Source: Eubacteriaceae bacterium (GTDB lineage: Bacteria; Bacillota; Clostridia; Lachnospirales; Lachnospiraceae). Taken from it: a stretch of DNA of 64,000 nt. This document shows positions 53,960 through 63,601 of this stretch, piece by piece. The position numbers and the translations under genes were made by a program. Below the pieces are notes generated by a model. It searched no databases. It worked only from the letters and a program-made list of their open reading frames with translations, and was not told where the DNA came from. The stretch covers positions 62,001 through 126,000 of the forward strand of contig CABIYF010000005.1 in assembly GCA_902362875.1 (NCBI GenBank), given 5' to 3'. Position 1 is the stretch's first letter. Every line of letters starts with the position of its first letter.

Positions 53960-54107
53960 ATTTTATTGTTAAAGAAATGCAGGAAGTAGATGAAAAGATT
54001 ATAGACAGGACGGTATAGTATAAAACTATAATATCAGAGTATTGATTTTTGTATCAAAATATGAGATAGTAATGTATACAAAAATAAAACATTAAGGAGA
54101 ACAACAC

Positions 54108-54371
54108 ATGAAAAAGAAATTATCAATCCTAGTTGCAGGGGCATGCTTAGCAGCTGCTTTATACGGTGCAGGCACAATTTACGGACAAAACAAAACCAAC
54201 GCTGCCAAACAAAGCGAAGACAAAGTCACAACAAACAAATACCAAGGCGTAACGATCAAAGACAAAGCCAAAGGAAAAGTGACAAAGCAACAAGTCAAGC
54301 AGTTAAAAAAAGAACATTCTGGTAAAGATGAAGGAAACATCATCATCTGGGAAGCAGAAGAAGCCAAATAG
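54108..54371 (+). CDS. Small secreted protein, unknown function
   Basis: The 87-residue product has a clear signal peptide: MKKK, a hydrophobic stretch (LSILVAGACLAAALYGAGTIYG) and a likely cleavage site near residue 26. LVAGAC loosely recalls a lipobox, so a lipoprotein is possible (Cys13, early). The mature part is highly charged and lysine-rich with no recognised domain. AAGGAGA precedes the ATG. A tiny membrane protein gene follows 13 bases later, so the two may work together. Confidence 0.75.
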   Translation: MKKKLSILVAGACLAAALYGAGTIYGQNKTNAAKQSEDKVTTNKYQGVTIKDKAKGKVTKQQVKQLKKEHSGKDEGNIIIWEAEEAK

Positions 54372-54384
54372 AGGGGGCGAAGAA

Positions 54385-54495
54385 ATGTTAATACCAGATT
54401 TAATCATACAGCTGATCACAGTAGTTATTGGAGTGGCACTATATGCAGCCATATTTAAAATATTAAAAAATATGATTCATAAAATAATACATTAA
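54385..54495 (+). CDS. 36-residue single-helix membrane protein
   Basis: MLIPDLIIQLITVVIGVALY continues AAIFKILKNMIHKIIH and stops at TAA. It has one membrane helix (about residues 5-24) and a basic, amphipathic tail. GAGGGGG about eight bases before the ATG is a strong ribosome site, which argues that it is real. The layout recalls small holin-like or type I toxin-like peptides of Firmicutes, but no antisense RNA was identified. It follows the secreted 87-residue protein by 13 bases. Confidence 0.6.
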   Translation: MLIPDLIIQLITVVIGVALYAAIFKILKNMIHKIIH

Positions 54496-54580
54496 GAACA
54501 GATAGTATCAATACTAGTGGAAATGTTATGAGATAACCAATACATTTTACCATTCAATAGTTATTGCCAATAAACTTCAG

Positions 54581-54682
54581 GTATGTAAGATATCATAAAA
54601 ATAAAATAGTTCCAGTCAACAACGATGAATAAAACGCGTGTTGTTGACTGGAACTATTTTATTTTTATGATATCTTACATAC
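54581..54682. repeat. Perfect 43-bp inverted repeat, probable bidirectional terminator
   Basis: Bases 54581-54623 and 54640-54682 are exact inverted copies with a 16-base loop. The inner GTTCCAGTCAACAAC stem is followed by T-rich sequence on both strands, so it can terminate the plus-strand small genes and the convergent ychF. The extra 25 or more perfectly paired AT-rich pairs are much more than termination needs. Confidence 0.85.
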
Positions 54683-54707
54683 TCAAAGACTATGTCAAAG
54701 AAACTAA

Positions 54708-55799
54708 TTAAACATTAAAGCGGAATACAATAATATCCCCATCCTTAACAACATACTCTTTCCCTTCCTGACGCACGAGCCCTTTCTCCTTACAAGCCTG
54801 CATCGTACTATACTCCTTCAAATCTTCAAAAGAAACAACCTCAGCACAGATAAATCCACGCTCAAAGTCTGTATGGATTTTACCAGCAGCCTGAGGAGCC
54901 TTCGTACCTTCTTTGATTGTCCAGGCACGAGTCTCGTCTTCTCCAGAAGTTAAGAAACTGATTAATCCAAGCAGAGAGTAGCTGGCAGAAATCAGTTTTT
55001 CAAGACCAGATTCTTCTAATCCAAGATCTTCTAAGAATTCTTTCTTCTCATCATCATCTAATTCAGAGATTTCCTGTTCAATCTGAGCGCATACAACGAA
55101 TACTTTCGCATCAACGTCAGAAGCATATTCACGAACAGCTTTTACATAGTCATTATCTTCTCCTACAAGTTCATCTTCATTAACATTTGCAGCAAAGATG
55201 ACAGGTTTGATCGTTAAAAGATTGCAGGAATTTAAGATTTCCTGATCTTCTTCATCATCTACCTCAAAAGTTTTGGCAAGTTTACCATCTTCAAGATGAG
55301 CTTTTACTTTAGATAAGAATTCAACTTCATGAGCAAGAGATTTGTCATTTCTTGATCCTTTTGTTGATTTTGCGATACGACGGTCTAACACTTCGATATC
55401 AGAGAAGATAAGTTCAAAGTTGATGGTTTCAATATCACGAAGTGGGTTTACAGAACCGTCAACGTGAACGATGTTTCCATCATCAAAACAACGGACAACG
55501 TGAACGATCGCATCGACTTCACGGATATTGGCAAGGAACTGGTTTCCAAGACCTTCTCCTTTGGAAGCTCCTTTTACAAGACCTGCGATATCAACGAATT
55601 CGATTGCTGCAGGGATCACTTTCTTTGAATGGTATTTCTCAGCCAGATAATCAACACGAGCATCTGGAACTGTTACGATTCCCACATTAGGGTCGATCGT
55701 ACAGAATGGATAGTTTGCGGATTCGGCACCGGCTTTAGTTAAAGAGTTAAATAATGTACTCTTTCCGACGTTTGGTAATCCAACGATTCCTAATTTCAT
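54708..55799 (-). CDS. ychF: Redox-regulated ATPase YchF (Obg-like GTPase family)
   Basis: The 363-residue protein is a universally conserved Obg-family P-loop NTPase that binds ATP and associates with ribosomes. G1 is [14 protein letters not shown], switch regions are [12 protein letters not shown] and [20 protein letters not shown], and the G4-equivalent is AANVNED. A coiled-coil insertion and a C-terminal TGS domain (from about 280) follow. It is a single gene convergent with the small proteins. GGAAT before the ATG is a modest ribosome site. Confidence 0.95.
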   Translation of the reverse strand: MKLGIVGLPNVGKSTLFNSLTKAGAESANYPFCTIDPNVGIVTVPDARVDYLAEKYHSKKVIPAAIEFVDIAGLVKGASKGEGLGNQFLANIREVDAIVHVVRCFDDGNIVHVDGSVNPLRDIETINFELIFSDIEVLDRRIAKSTKGSRNDKSLAHEVEFLSKVKAHLEDGKLAKTFEVDDEEDQEILNSCNLLTIKPVIFAANVNEDELVGEDNDYVKAVREYASDVDAKVFVVCAQIEQEISELDDDEKKEFLEDLGLEESGLEKLISASYSLLGLISFLTSGEDETRAWTIKEGTKAPQAAGKIHTDFERGFICAEVVSFEDLKEYSTMQACKEKGLVRQEGKEYVVKDGDIIVFRFNV

Positions 55800-55999
55800 A
55801 ATCTATTAATTCCTTTCTCATGGGTATTCTTTAAAACAGACCCGGAAGAAAATATCCAAGGCCATACTATGAATAGTTTACCATAAGCGACTTGAAAAGA
55901 AAAGAGAAATGGGATAAGATATCCTTGATTTAGACAACAAAATGCAGGCAGCAAATGAAAGAAGAGACTTAACAAGATGATAGAAAGGAAGAGAAAGCT

Positions 56000-56896
56000 A
56001 TGGAACATCAAATCAGATTCCCGCATTTAGGAATTGTACTGAAAAATGTTGGTGATGGAATTAACATCGGTGGCTTTGAAATTAAATATTATGGGATGAT
56101 CATTGCAACAGGATTCCTGCTTGGACTGATCGTTTCCTATTATGCGGCAAAACATGAAAATAAATTTGACCCAGAATTGGTGTTTGATTATCTGATCGCT
56201 ATGATCATTCCGGCGATTGTCGGGGCAAGACTTTATTATGTGATCTTTTCATGGGATTATTATAAGAACCATCTCTCAGAGATCATACAGATCAGAAATG
56301 GAGGTCTTGCAATCTATGGAGGTGTGATCGCGGGAGCAGTTACATTATATATATTTTGCAGGAAGAAACATGTATCGATGCTTGCTTTTGGAGATGTTGC
56401 GGTAAAAGGACTGCTTGTCGGGCAGATTCTTGGACGATGGGGAAACTTCTTTAACAGGGAAGCTTTCGGATCTTATACAGACAGTTTGTTTGCGATGCAG
56501 ATTCCAACGAATTTTTTTGTGGAACATGGAAGAATTGATGAAATCATATCGAATGGATTATATGATAAAGCAACCTATGTGGTATCAGGAAATGAAGCAG
56601 CAACCTTTATTCAGGTACATCCGACATTTTTGTATGAATCCATGTGGAATCTTGCTTTACTGCTTTTGATCATTTTCTTTTTTACCAAGAGAAAGAAATT
56701 TGATGGAGAATTGATTGCTGTTTACTGTATTGGATATGGAATCGGAAGATTTTTGATCGAGGGATTAAGGATGGATTCATTGATGATCGGAAGTACAGGA
56801 ATCAGAGTGTCACAGATGCTGGCACTGATCCTGGTGATATTTGGAACTGGATGGATTGTGTATAACTTTAAAAAATCAAGGAAAAATCACGAATGA
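56000..56896 (+). CDS. lgt: Prolipoprotein diacylglyceryl transferase
   Basis: The 298-residue membrane enzyme transfers diacylglycerol to the lipobox cysteine of prolipoproteins. It has the Lgt signature GRWGNFFNREAFGSYT (near residue 144), GGLAIYGGVIAG (with the essential His position replaced in its early loop by YGG, as typical) and the C-terminal GIGRFLIEGLRMDSL. About seven hydrophobic segments are present. AAAGGAAGAG precedes the ATG. It is a single gene with a terminator. Confidence 0.93.
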   Translation: MEHQIRFPHLGIVLKNVGDGINIGGFEIKYYGMIIATGFLLGLIVSYYAAKHENKFDPELVFDYLIAMIIPAIVGARLYYVIFSWDYYKNHLSEIIQIRNGGLAIYGGVIAGAVTLYIFCRKKHVSMLAFGDVAVKGLLVGQILGRWGNFFNREAFGSYTDSLFAMQIPTNFFVEHGRIDEIISNGLYDKATYVVSGNEAATFIQVHPTFLYESMWNLALLLLIIFFFTKRKKFDGELIAVYCIGYGIGRFLIEGLRMDSLMIGSTGIRVSQMLALILVIFGTGWIVYNFKKSRKNHE

Positions 56897-56925
56897 TTCA
56901 CACAAAAATCACGCAATGAGACACC

Positions 56926-56970
56926 AAAAGAAGGGAATTGTCACCACTTTGACACAATCCCTTCTTTTTT
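56926..56970 (+). terminator. Terminator after lgt
   Basis: AAAAGAAGGGA...TTGTC (56926-56942) pairs with 56951-56968, with a one-base irregularity, and ends in TTTTTT. Confidence 0.88.
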
Positions 56971-57025
56971 GTGGAAAAAAACAAGAATTCTAAGAAAAAA
57001 CTAAGATTTGATTGTGGATTATTCC

Positions 57026-57090
57026 TTGCAATTTAGAAAGGTATCGTATAAAATAATGTTTATAAGTGGTTAGAAGTGGTAGAAAGTGGT
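57026..57090 (+). promoter_or_regulatory. dcw promoter with MraZ box
   Basis: TTGCAA (57026-57031), 17 bases, TAAAAT (57049-57054) form the promoter. Three direct repeats GTGGT start at 57066, 57076 and 57086, exactly ten bases apart (one helical turn). MraZ is known to bind such closely spaced repeats in its own leader and control the operon, so this is an autoregulatory site. Confidence 0.75.
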
Positions 57091-57097
57091 GATACCT

Positions 57098-57529
57098 GTG
57101 TTTATGGGAGAATTTAATCACACAATCGATGCAAAAGGCAGGCTGATCATCCCTTCACGATTCCGAGAAGAACTAGGACAGGAATTTGTGATGACAAAGG
57201 GATTGGATGGGTGCCTGTTTGTGTTCCCACAAACTGAATGGGAAAGCTTTCAGGGAAAGTTAAAGACTCTGCCACTCATTAATAAAGATGCCAGAAAGTT
57301 TTCAAGATTTTTCATGGCGGGGGCAGCTCCGTGTGAGATGGACAAGCAGGGAAGAACATTGATCCCAGCGACGCTCAGGGAATTTGCCCAGATGAAGAAA
57401 GAAGTTGTATTAACAGGAATGGCTGACCGTATCGAGATCTGGAGTAAGGAGAAGTGGATCGAGAACAATTCTTACGAGGATATGGATGATATCGCAGCCA
57501 GCATGCAGGAATTAGGATTGAGCATATAA
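57098..57529 (+). CDS. mraZ: Transcriptional regulator MraZ
   Basis: The 143-residue protein has two AbrB/SpoVT-like swapped-hairpin domains, with DAKGRLIIPSRFREEL (first) and DKQGRTLIPATLREFA (second), the DxxGR pattern of MraZ. It binds DNA as a ring and regulates the division and cell-wall operon. GTG 57098 gives the usual MFMGEFNHTID start; GTG 57086 is part of the MraZ box. It opens the dcw cluster. rsmH follows after 12 bases. Confidence 0.95.
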   Translation: MFMGEFNHTIDAKGRLIIPSRFREELGQEFVMTKGLDGCLFVFPQTEWESFQGKLKTLPLINKDARKFSRFFMAGAAPCEMDKQGRTLIPATLREFAQMKKEVVLTGMADRIEIWSKEKWIENNSYEDMDDIAASMQELGLSI

Positions 57530-57541
57530 GTTAGGTGGATT

Positions 57542-58477
57542 ATGGAATTTAAACACATTTCCGTTTTATTAGACGAAACGATTGAAGAACTACATATTAA
57601 ACCAGACGGAATCTATGTGGATGGGACTCTGGGAGGAGGCGGACATGCATATCATGTATGCCAGAAACTATCAGAGAAAGGAAGATACATCGGGATTGAC
57701 CAGGATGCAGATGCGATTGCTGCAAGCACGAAGAGATTAGAACCGTTTAAGGATAAGGTAACGATCGTGCGTGATAATTATGTAAACATGCCGAAAGTGT
57801 TACACGATCTGGGAATAGAACATGTCGATGGAATTTTGTTAGATCTTGGGGTATCTTCATTTCAGTTAGATGAGAAGGAACGAGGATTTACTTACAGAGA
57901 AGATGTTCCGCTTGATATGAGAATGGATCAGAGACAGTCACTGACAGCCAGAGATATTGTCAATGAGTATTCCGAGATGGAATTGTTCCATATTATCAGA
58001 GATTACGGTGAAGAGAAATTTGCAAAGAACATAGCAAAACATATCGTCAATAAGAGAAAAGAAAGTCCGATCGAGACGACTGGACAGTTAATAGAAGTCA
58101 TCAAAGGTGCGATTCCGATGAAAGTCAGAGCCGTGGGAGGACATCCGGCGAAGAAGACATTTCAGGCGATTCGTATTGAATGTAACAGAGAATTAGACGT
58201 ATTAAAAGACAGCATTGATGCGATGATCGATCTTTTAAATCCAGGTGGAAGATTATGTATCATTACCTTCCATTCGTTAGAAGACCGTATTGTTAAGAGA
58301 GCTTTTAAGAAGAATGAGAATCCTTGTACATGCCCGCCAAACTTCCCAGTGTGTGTATGCGGCAACGTATCCAAAGGAAAGCAGTTAACAAGAAAACCAA
58401 TTATTCCAGGGGAAGAAGAACTAGAGTACAACAAGAGGGCGAAAAGTTCGAAACTTCGAGTATTTGAAAGGGCATAA
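57542..58477 (+). CDS. rsmH: 16S rRNA (cytosine-1402-N4)-methyltransferase
   Basis: The 311-residue SAM-dependent enzyme methylates C1402 in the decoding center. [13 protein letters not shown] and [12 protein letters not shown] (SAM-binding glycine loop) open the protein. [14 protein letters not shown] and [20 protein letters not shown] are the family blocks. A cysteine cluster [13 protein letters not shown] is near the C-terminus, as in many members. Standard position in the dcw cluster after mraZ. Confidence 0.96.
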   Translation: MEFKHISVLLDETIEELHIKPDGIYVDGTLGGGGHAYHVCQKLSEKGRYIGIDQDADAIAASTKRLEPFKDKVTIVRDNYVNMPKVLHDLGIEHVDGILLDLGVSSFQLDEKERGFTYREDVPLDMRMDQRQSLTARDIVNEYSEMELFHIIRDYGEEKFAKNIAKHIVNKRKESPIETTGQLIEVIKGAIPMKVRAVGGHPAKKTFQAIRIECNRELDVLKDSIDAMIDLLNPGGRLCIITFHSLEDRIVKRAFKKNENPCTCPPNFPVCVCGNVSKGKQLTRKPIIPGEEELEYNKRAKSSKLRVFERA

Positions 58478-58492
58478 TGAAGGAGAAGATTG

Positions 58493-58978
58493 ATGGATAA
58501 GACAAGACAAGAACGATATAATATGATATATGGTAATACGGCAAGAAAGATCGAGGACAATGTGCAGCCAGCCAGCACACAGCCTGCGAGAAAACCAAGA
58601 CCGAGAAGAAAAGTAAAGACAACACCAGAGACAAGACAGAATCAAAAAAGAGCGTTGTCAATTGATTTTGCGTTTATTAAAGTGTTAGTGGCAGGACTTT
58701 GTGTGATCGCGGCAATGAGCTTTTTCTATCTGTCAGAGAGAGCACAGTTTATGAAACAGAAAGCTGTTCTTTCCGATGCAAAGACACAGCTTAATACGCT
58801 GCAGGTAGAGAATGAAGATCTCAATCTTGAGATTGAACAGAGTATCAAGTTTGATACGATCGAGACAGCAGCGAAGAAATATGGAATGAGCAAACCTGAT
58901 GCCAGTCATATTCTACGCTATGAGAGTCAGGATACTGAATATGTACGTCAGTATGGAAAGATACCAAAGGCAGACTAA
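58493..58978 (+). CDS. ftsL: FtsL-like septum protein
   Basis: The 161-residue protein has a basic, Pro/Arg-rich cytoplasmic N-terminus (residues 1-60), one membrane helix (FIKVLVAGLCVIAAMSFFYL) and an extracellular coiled coil (KAVLSDAKTQLNTLQVENEDLNLEIEQ). This is the FtsL/DivIC architecture, a bitopic divisome part. Sequence conservation in the family is low, so position between rsmH and a class B PBP is the main evidence. ATG 58493 has AGGAGA six bases upstream; a TTG directly before is also in frame. Confidence 0.82.
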   Translation: MDKTRQERYNMIYGNTARKIEDNVQPASTQPARKPRPRRKVKTTPETRQNQKRALSIDFAFIKVLVAGLCVIAAMSFFYLSERAQFMKQKAVLSDAKTQLNTLQVENEDLNLEIEQSIKFDTIETAAKKYGMSKPDASHILRYESQDTEYVRQYGKIPKAD

Positions 58979-58990
58979 GAGGTGGTTGAC

Positions 58991-60820
58991 TTGAAGAAAA
59001 GAAGAAGAAAACCGATCAAACGATTAAACAATGCTATGAAAAAACGTACGATCTTTGCGTGTGCTTTCATAGCACTTCTTTTTGTTATACTGATCGGACG
59101 ACTTGTCTATTTTAGTATATTTAAGAATAATATTTATAAGAGACAGGTTTTGTCACAACAAAATTATTCCAGTGAAACACTTCCTTATAAGAGAGGTGAC
59201 ATTCTGGATCGCGATGGAAATACATTGGCGACAAGCCAGAAGATGTATACACTGATTCTGGAACCAAAGAATATCTTAAGATCAGAGAAGATTCAGCAAG
59301 AGACGATCAAGGCACTTCATAAATATATGAAGCTGGATGAAGATAAATTATTAAAATTTATAAAAAAACATAAGAATTCCTATTATTCTGTGTACAGAGA
59401 TGAATTAAGCTATAGTGATATAGCAGATTTTAAAGATTTTATTGCCTCAGACAAGGCAGATAATGTTTCTGGTATTGTATTTAGTGAAAAGTACAAACGA
59501 CGTTATCCAAACCAGTCACTGGCAAGTCAGGTCATAGGATTTGTGTCCGATGGAACGATCGGAACCGGAGGAATCGAGCAGTATTATAACAGCACACTTT
59601 CTGGTGTGAATGGAAGAAAATATAAATACCTGAATGAGGAACTGGAACAGGACAGCTCAATCGTAGAACCAGAGAATGGAAAGACCGTAGTGTCAACGAT
59701 TGATTCCAATATCCAGAAGCTGGCAGAAGATCAGCTGGCTAAGTTTGAGAAGAAATATGGCAGCAAAGGAAGCAGTATCCTCGTGATGAACCCGAATAAT
59801 GGTGAGATTTATGCCATGGCGAATTCAACATCCTATAATCTGGAAAGCCCAAGGGATGATAAGAATCTGCTTAAGAAATACTCACAAAGTGAAGTCAATA
59901 ACATGAGTGAGAAACAAAAGACAGAAGCATTCAATGAGATTTGGAAGAATCCAATCGTTTCCAATGCATTTGAGCCTGGATCTACTTACAAGCCATTTAC
60001 GGTGGCAGCAGGTCTGGAAGAAGGAATCCTGAAAGGAAATGAAACATACTACTGTGATGGTTATCAGAAAGTTGGACCGCATATCATCCACTGTTCCCAT
60101 AGAAATGGACATGGATTGATCACGTTATCACAAAGTATTTCTCTTTCCTGTAACGATGCCCTGATGCAGATTGCAGAAAAAGAAGGGAAGAATGTATTCG
60201 CAAAATACCAGAGGAATTTTAATTTTGGAAAGAAAACAGGAATCGATCTTCCAGGAGAGGCGCAGACAGCATCACTGCTTCATGATGCAAAAGACATGAC
60301 GGCAGCAGATCTTGCAACGAGTTCCTTTGGACAGTCCTTTAACTGTTCCATGATTCAGATGGCAAGTGCTTTCAGCTCACTGATCAATGGTGGATATTAC
60401 TACAAACCACATGTTGTGAAACAGCTGCGAAGCAGCACAGGAGAAGTTGTAAGCAATGTAGAGCCTACGATGGTAAAACAAACTGTTTCCAAGGAAACAT
60501 CAGATAAATTAAAAAAATATATGAAAGAAACCGTAGAATCCGGAACCGGAACGAAAGCGAAGATGAAAGATTATACGGCAGGAGGAAAGACGGGTACAGC
60601 CCAGAAGATACCAAGAAGTGCGGGAACGTACATCGTATCATTCTGTGGATTTGCACCAGCCGAGAATCCACAAGTTCTTGTATACGTTGTGATTGACGAG
60701 ATTCAGAAAGAGTCACAGACCAATACAGGACTTGCAGTAGAGGTTGCAAAGAACGTATTAAAAGGTTCTCTAAAAGAACTAAATGTTCCAAAAAGTAATA
60801 TAGAAATTTTTTCTTCATAA
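58991..60820 (+). CDS. Class B penicillin-binding protein (FtsI/PBP2-like)
   Basis: The 609-residue transpeptidase has one N-terminal membrane helix, a PBP dimerisation domain (LPYKRGDILDRDGNTLATS) and a transpeptidase domain. The three motifs are all standard: STYK (GSTYKPFTVAAG), SCN (SLSCNDALMQ) and KTGTA (GGKTGTAQK). No PASTA domains follow. It crosslinks septal or spore peptidoglycan. Position suggests FtsI, with the next gene as SpoVD, but the two could be reversed. TTG 58991 is chosen because GAGGTGG is at the correct distance; GTG 58982 overlaps that site. Confidence 0.9.
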   Translation: MKKRRRKPIKRLNNAMKKRTIFACAFIALLFVILIGRLVYFSIFKNNIYKRQVLSQQNYSSETLPYKRGDILDRDGNTLATSQKMYTLILEPKNILRSEKIQQETIKALHKYMKLDEDKLLKFIKKHKNSYYSVYRDELSYSDIADFKDFIASDKADNVSGIVFSEKYKRRYPNQSLASQVIGFVSDGTIGTGGIEQYYNSTLSGVNGRKYKYLNEELEQDSSIVEPENGKTVVSTIDSNIQKLAEDQLAKFEKKYGSKGSSILVMNPNNGEIYAMANSTSYNLESPRDDKNLLKKYSQSEVNNMSEKQKTEAFNEIWKNPIVSNAFEPGSTYKPFTVAAGLEEGILKGNETYYCDGYQKVGPHIIHCSHRNGHGLITLSQSISLSCNDALMQIAEKEGKNVFAKYQRNFNFGKKTGIDLPGEAQTASLLHDAKDMTAADLATSSFGQSFNCSMIQMASAFSSLINGGYYYKPHVVKQLRSSTGEVVSNVEPTMVKQTVSKETSDKLKKYMKETVESGTGTKAKMKDYTAGGKTGTAQKIPRSAGTYIVSFCGFAPAENPQVLVYVVIDEIQKESQTNTGLAVEVAKNVLKGSLKELNVPKSNIEIFSS

Positions 60821-60851
60821 TCTTATTAATAATAAAGTGAGGATTATGGAG

Positions 60852-62588
60852 ATGAGAACGAAAGCAAAGAAAAGACTTTTGCTTGTTGTGAGCATGGTTT
60901 TCACAGGGTTTTTGGTTGTGACGATAAGGCTTTCATATGTAATGATCGCTCAGGCGGACAAATATTTAAGCTTAGCCAAAAACCTGCACCAAAGAGATCG
61001 GGAGATTAAGGCCCCGAGAGGTAATATTTATGACAGAAACGGCGTAAAGATTGCTTCAAATAAGGCGGTTTATTCAATCTCCGTGATCTATTCTCAGGTA
61101 ACAGACAGGGAGAAAGTAATCAAAATCTTATCTGAGAATCTTCTGATCGATGAATCTTTGATCAGAAAAAAAGTATATAAAAATTCAGTAAGGGAAAAAA
61201 TTAAAAGTAATGTAGAAAAAAGCATCGCTGACCGCATCAGGCAATATAAACTTGACGGGGTCAAAGTGGATGAAGATTACAAAAGAGTGTATCCGTATGA
61301 TAAACTGGCATCGAAAGTTCTTGGATTTACAGGAGGTGATAACCAGGGCATCATCGGATTAGAAGTTTCCTATGACAAATATCTAAAGGGAAAAGCTGGA
61401 AGAATCCGTACATTAACTGACGGCAAAGGTGTGGAGATTGACGGTGTATATGAGGAAAGGGATGAACCTGAGGCTGGAAATGATTTTTATACGTCTCTGG
61501 ATGTCAATCTGCAGAATTATGCAGTGCAGGCATGCCGGAAAGTAAAAAAAGAGAAGAAGGCAAAGCAGGTGTCCATGATCCTTATGAATCCACAGAATGG
61601 AGAGATTTATGCGATGGTTAACGAACCAGAGTATAATCTTAACAAACCATTTTTACTGTCCGCAAAGAAGAAGATGAAAGACAGTAAAAAACAACAGGAA
61701 TATCTCAATAAAAAATGGAGAAATTCATGTTTAAACGATACTTATGAGCCGGGATCTGTGTTTAAGATCGTGACAGCAACAGCAGGTCTGGAACTGTCTA
61801 AAGTCCAGGTGAATGATCATTTTAACTGTCCGGGATTCAGGGTTGTTGAAGACCGTAAGATACGATGCCACAAAGTTGGAGGGCATGGGAGCGAGACTTT
61901 CAAAGAAGGTGTCATGAATTCCTGCAATCCAGTATTTATGGATGTCGGGGCAAGAGTTGGTGTTGATGGGATGTATGAGACGTTTCAAAAGCTTGGACTC
62001 TTTGAGAAAACAGGAATCGACCTTCCGGGAGAAGCATCTTCGATCATGCACCAGAAGAAGAATGTTGGAGCTGTTGAGCTTGCAACGATGTCCTTTGGGC
62101 AGTCGATTCAGATTACACCATTGCAGCTTTTAAGAGCAGTCAGTGCAGTGATCAACGGAGGAAAACTTGTGACACCGCATTTTGGAGTATATCTTCAGAC
62201 ACAGGATGGAACAAAACAGAAGTTTTTTAGCTATAAGACGAAGAAGCATGTGATTAAAAAAGAAACTTCTGAGACAATGAAAGATCTGTTAGAAGCAGTT
62301 GTCTCAGATGGATCAGGAAAAAACTGCAGGATAGAAGGATTTTCAATTGGAGGAAAGACAGCAACCAGTGAAAAACTTCCGCGCGGGAATGGCAAGTACA
62401 TTTCTTCGTTTTTAGGATTTGCGAAAGCAAAGAATCCGACGATCATCGGAATCGTACTGATCGATGAACCTTATGGAACCTATTATGGAGGAACGATCGC
62501 AGCACCAGTTATGAAAAGCGTGTTTAAGGTTGCACTTCCGTACATGGGAATTTATAAGGAATATACGCCAGATAAAAAAGAACCGTAG
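60852..62588 (+). CDS. Class B penicillin-binding protein (SpoVD-like) with KTA motif
   Basis: The 578-residue protein has one N-terminal membrane helix, the dimerisation domain (KAPRGNIYDRNGVKIASN) and a transpeptidase domain with SVFK (EPGSVFKIVTATAG) and SCN (NSCNPVFMD). The third motif reads GGKTATSEK, alanine in place of the usual glycine of KTG. It lacks PASTA domains. In sporulating Firmicutes a SpoVD paralogue lies beside FtsI and makes spore cortex. The start is uncertain among GTG 60837, ATG 60846 and ATG 60852; the last has the best spacing to GTGAGG. Confidence 0.88.
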   Translation: MRTKAKKRLLLVVSMVFTGFLVVTIRLSYVMIAQADKYLSLAKNLHQRDREIKAPRGNIYDRNGVKIASNKAVYSISVIYSQVTDREKVIKILSENLLIDESLIRKKVYKNSVREKIKSNVEKSIADRIRQYKLDGVKVDEDYKRVYPYDKLASKVLGFTGGDNQGIIGLEVSYDKYLKGKAGRIRTLTDGKGVEIDGVYEERDEPEAGNDFYTSLDVNLQNYAVQACRKVKKEKKAKQVSMILMNPQNGEIYAMVNEPEYNLNKPFLLSAKKKMKDSKKQQEYLNKKWRNSCLNDTYEPGSVFKIVTATAGLELSKVQVNDHFNCPGFRVVEDRKIRCHKVGGHGSETFKEGVMNSCNPVFMDVGARVGVDGMYETFQKLGLFEKTGIDLPGEASSIMHQKKNVGAVELATMSFGQSIQITPLQLLRAVSAVINGGKLVTPHFGVYLQTQDGTKQKFFSYKTKKHVIKKETSETMKDLLEAVVSDGSGKNCRIEGFSIGGKTATSEKLPRGNGKYISSFLGFAKAKNPTIIGIVLIDEPYGTYYGGTIAAPVMKSVFKVALPYMGIYKEYTPDKKEP

Positions 62589-62616
62589 ACAGAATGAAAA
62601 CAAATGAGGTGGCGAC

Positions 62617-63588
62617 ATGAATTATGGTATTGTAAAGCCGGTTTTAATTGCCTTTTTTGTCAGCGTATTATTAAGTCCGATGATGATCAGGTATTTACAC
62701 AAATTAAAATTCGGTCAGTTTATCCGGGGAGAAGGACCCGAATCACACCTGAAGAAGTCAGGAACTCCGACAATGGGAGGACTGATCATTTTACTTGGGA
62801 TCGTAATCGCATCACTCTTTTATGTAAGAAGATATCCGATGATCATTCCAGTATTGTTTGTGACACTGGGATTTGGATTTATTGGATTTATTGATGATTA
62901 TATCAAGGTAGTCATGAAAAGAAATCTGGGGCTTCATGCCTGGCAGAAGATGCTTGGACAGATCATTGTCACAGGAATCTTTGCATACTATCTGATCAAT
63001 TATACAGAGATTGGGACATCGATGCTGATCCCATTTACACATGGAAAATATTTAAACCTTGGAGCATTTTTTGTACCAGCGGTCTTTATCATTTTGTTAG
63101 GCACAGTCAATGGTGCTAATTTTACAGATGGACTGGATGGGCTTGCATCGAGTGTTACGGTTTTGATCGCAACATTTTTTACAGTGGCAGCCCTTGGAAT
63201 GCAGCAGGATGGCATGGAAGCCGGCATCTGGCCGATTTCATGTGCGACCGTTGGTTCACTGCTTGGTTTTTTAGTATTTAATGTATATCCGGCAAGAGTA
63301 TTTATGGGAGACACAGGATCACTTGCACTTGGAGGATTTGTTGCAGCAACTGCACTTATACTGCATTTGCCGTTATTTATCCCGATTGTGGGACTGATCT
63401 ATATGGTAGAAGTGTTATCTGTTATGATACAGGTTGGATATTTTAAAGCTACAAAAGGAAAAAGATTATTTAAAATGGCACCGATCCATCATCATTTTGA
63501 ATTGTCAGGATGGCCAGAAACGAAGGTTGTTGCAATCTTTGCGATCACCACGGCAGTTTGTTGCCTGATCGGACTGGTAGCGATTTAG
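62617..63588 (+). CDS. mraY: Phospho-N-acetylmuramoyl-pentapeptide transferase
   Basis: The 323-residue membrane enzyme makes lipid I from UDP-MurNAc-pentapeptide and undecaprenyl phosphate. Typical blocks are KKSGTPTMGGLIILLG, GFIDDYIKV (catalytic DD), NFTDGLDGLASS (NxxDGxDGL), FMGDTGSLALGG and MAPIHHHFELSGW. About ten membrane helices. GAGGTGG precedes the ATG. It follows the second PBP by 28 bases in the dcw cluster. Confidence 0.97.
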   Translation: MNYGIVKPVLIAFFVSVLLSPMMIRYLHKLKFGQFIRGEGPESHLKKSGTPTMGGLIILLGIVIASLFYVRRYPMIIPVLFVTLGFGFIGFIDDYIKVVMKRNLGLHAWQKMLGQIIVTGIFAYYLINYTEIGTSMLIPFTHGKYLNLGAFFVPAVFIILLGTVNGANFTDGLDGLASSVTVLIATFFTVAALGMQQDGMEAGIWPISCATVGSLLGFLVFNVYPARVFMGDTGSLALGGFVAATALILHLPLFIPIVGLIYMVEVLSVMIQVGYFKATKGKRLFKMAPIHHHFELSGWPETKVVAIFAITTAVCCLIGLVAI

Positions 63589-63601
63589 TAAGGAGAAAAA
63601 A

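Noticed and set aside
53920..53977. Mini-frame MKNLTRIFLGSAFLFYC over the terminator
   Set aside because: It lies on a GC stem plus U tract and has no ribosome site; more probably only a terminator.
26323..54682. Palindromes considered as CRISPR repeats or one MITE family
   Set aside because: Only single copies with unrelated arm sequences, no spacers, no cas genes and no target duplications seen.
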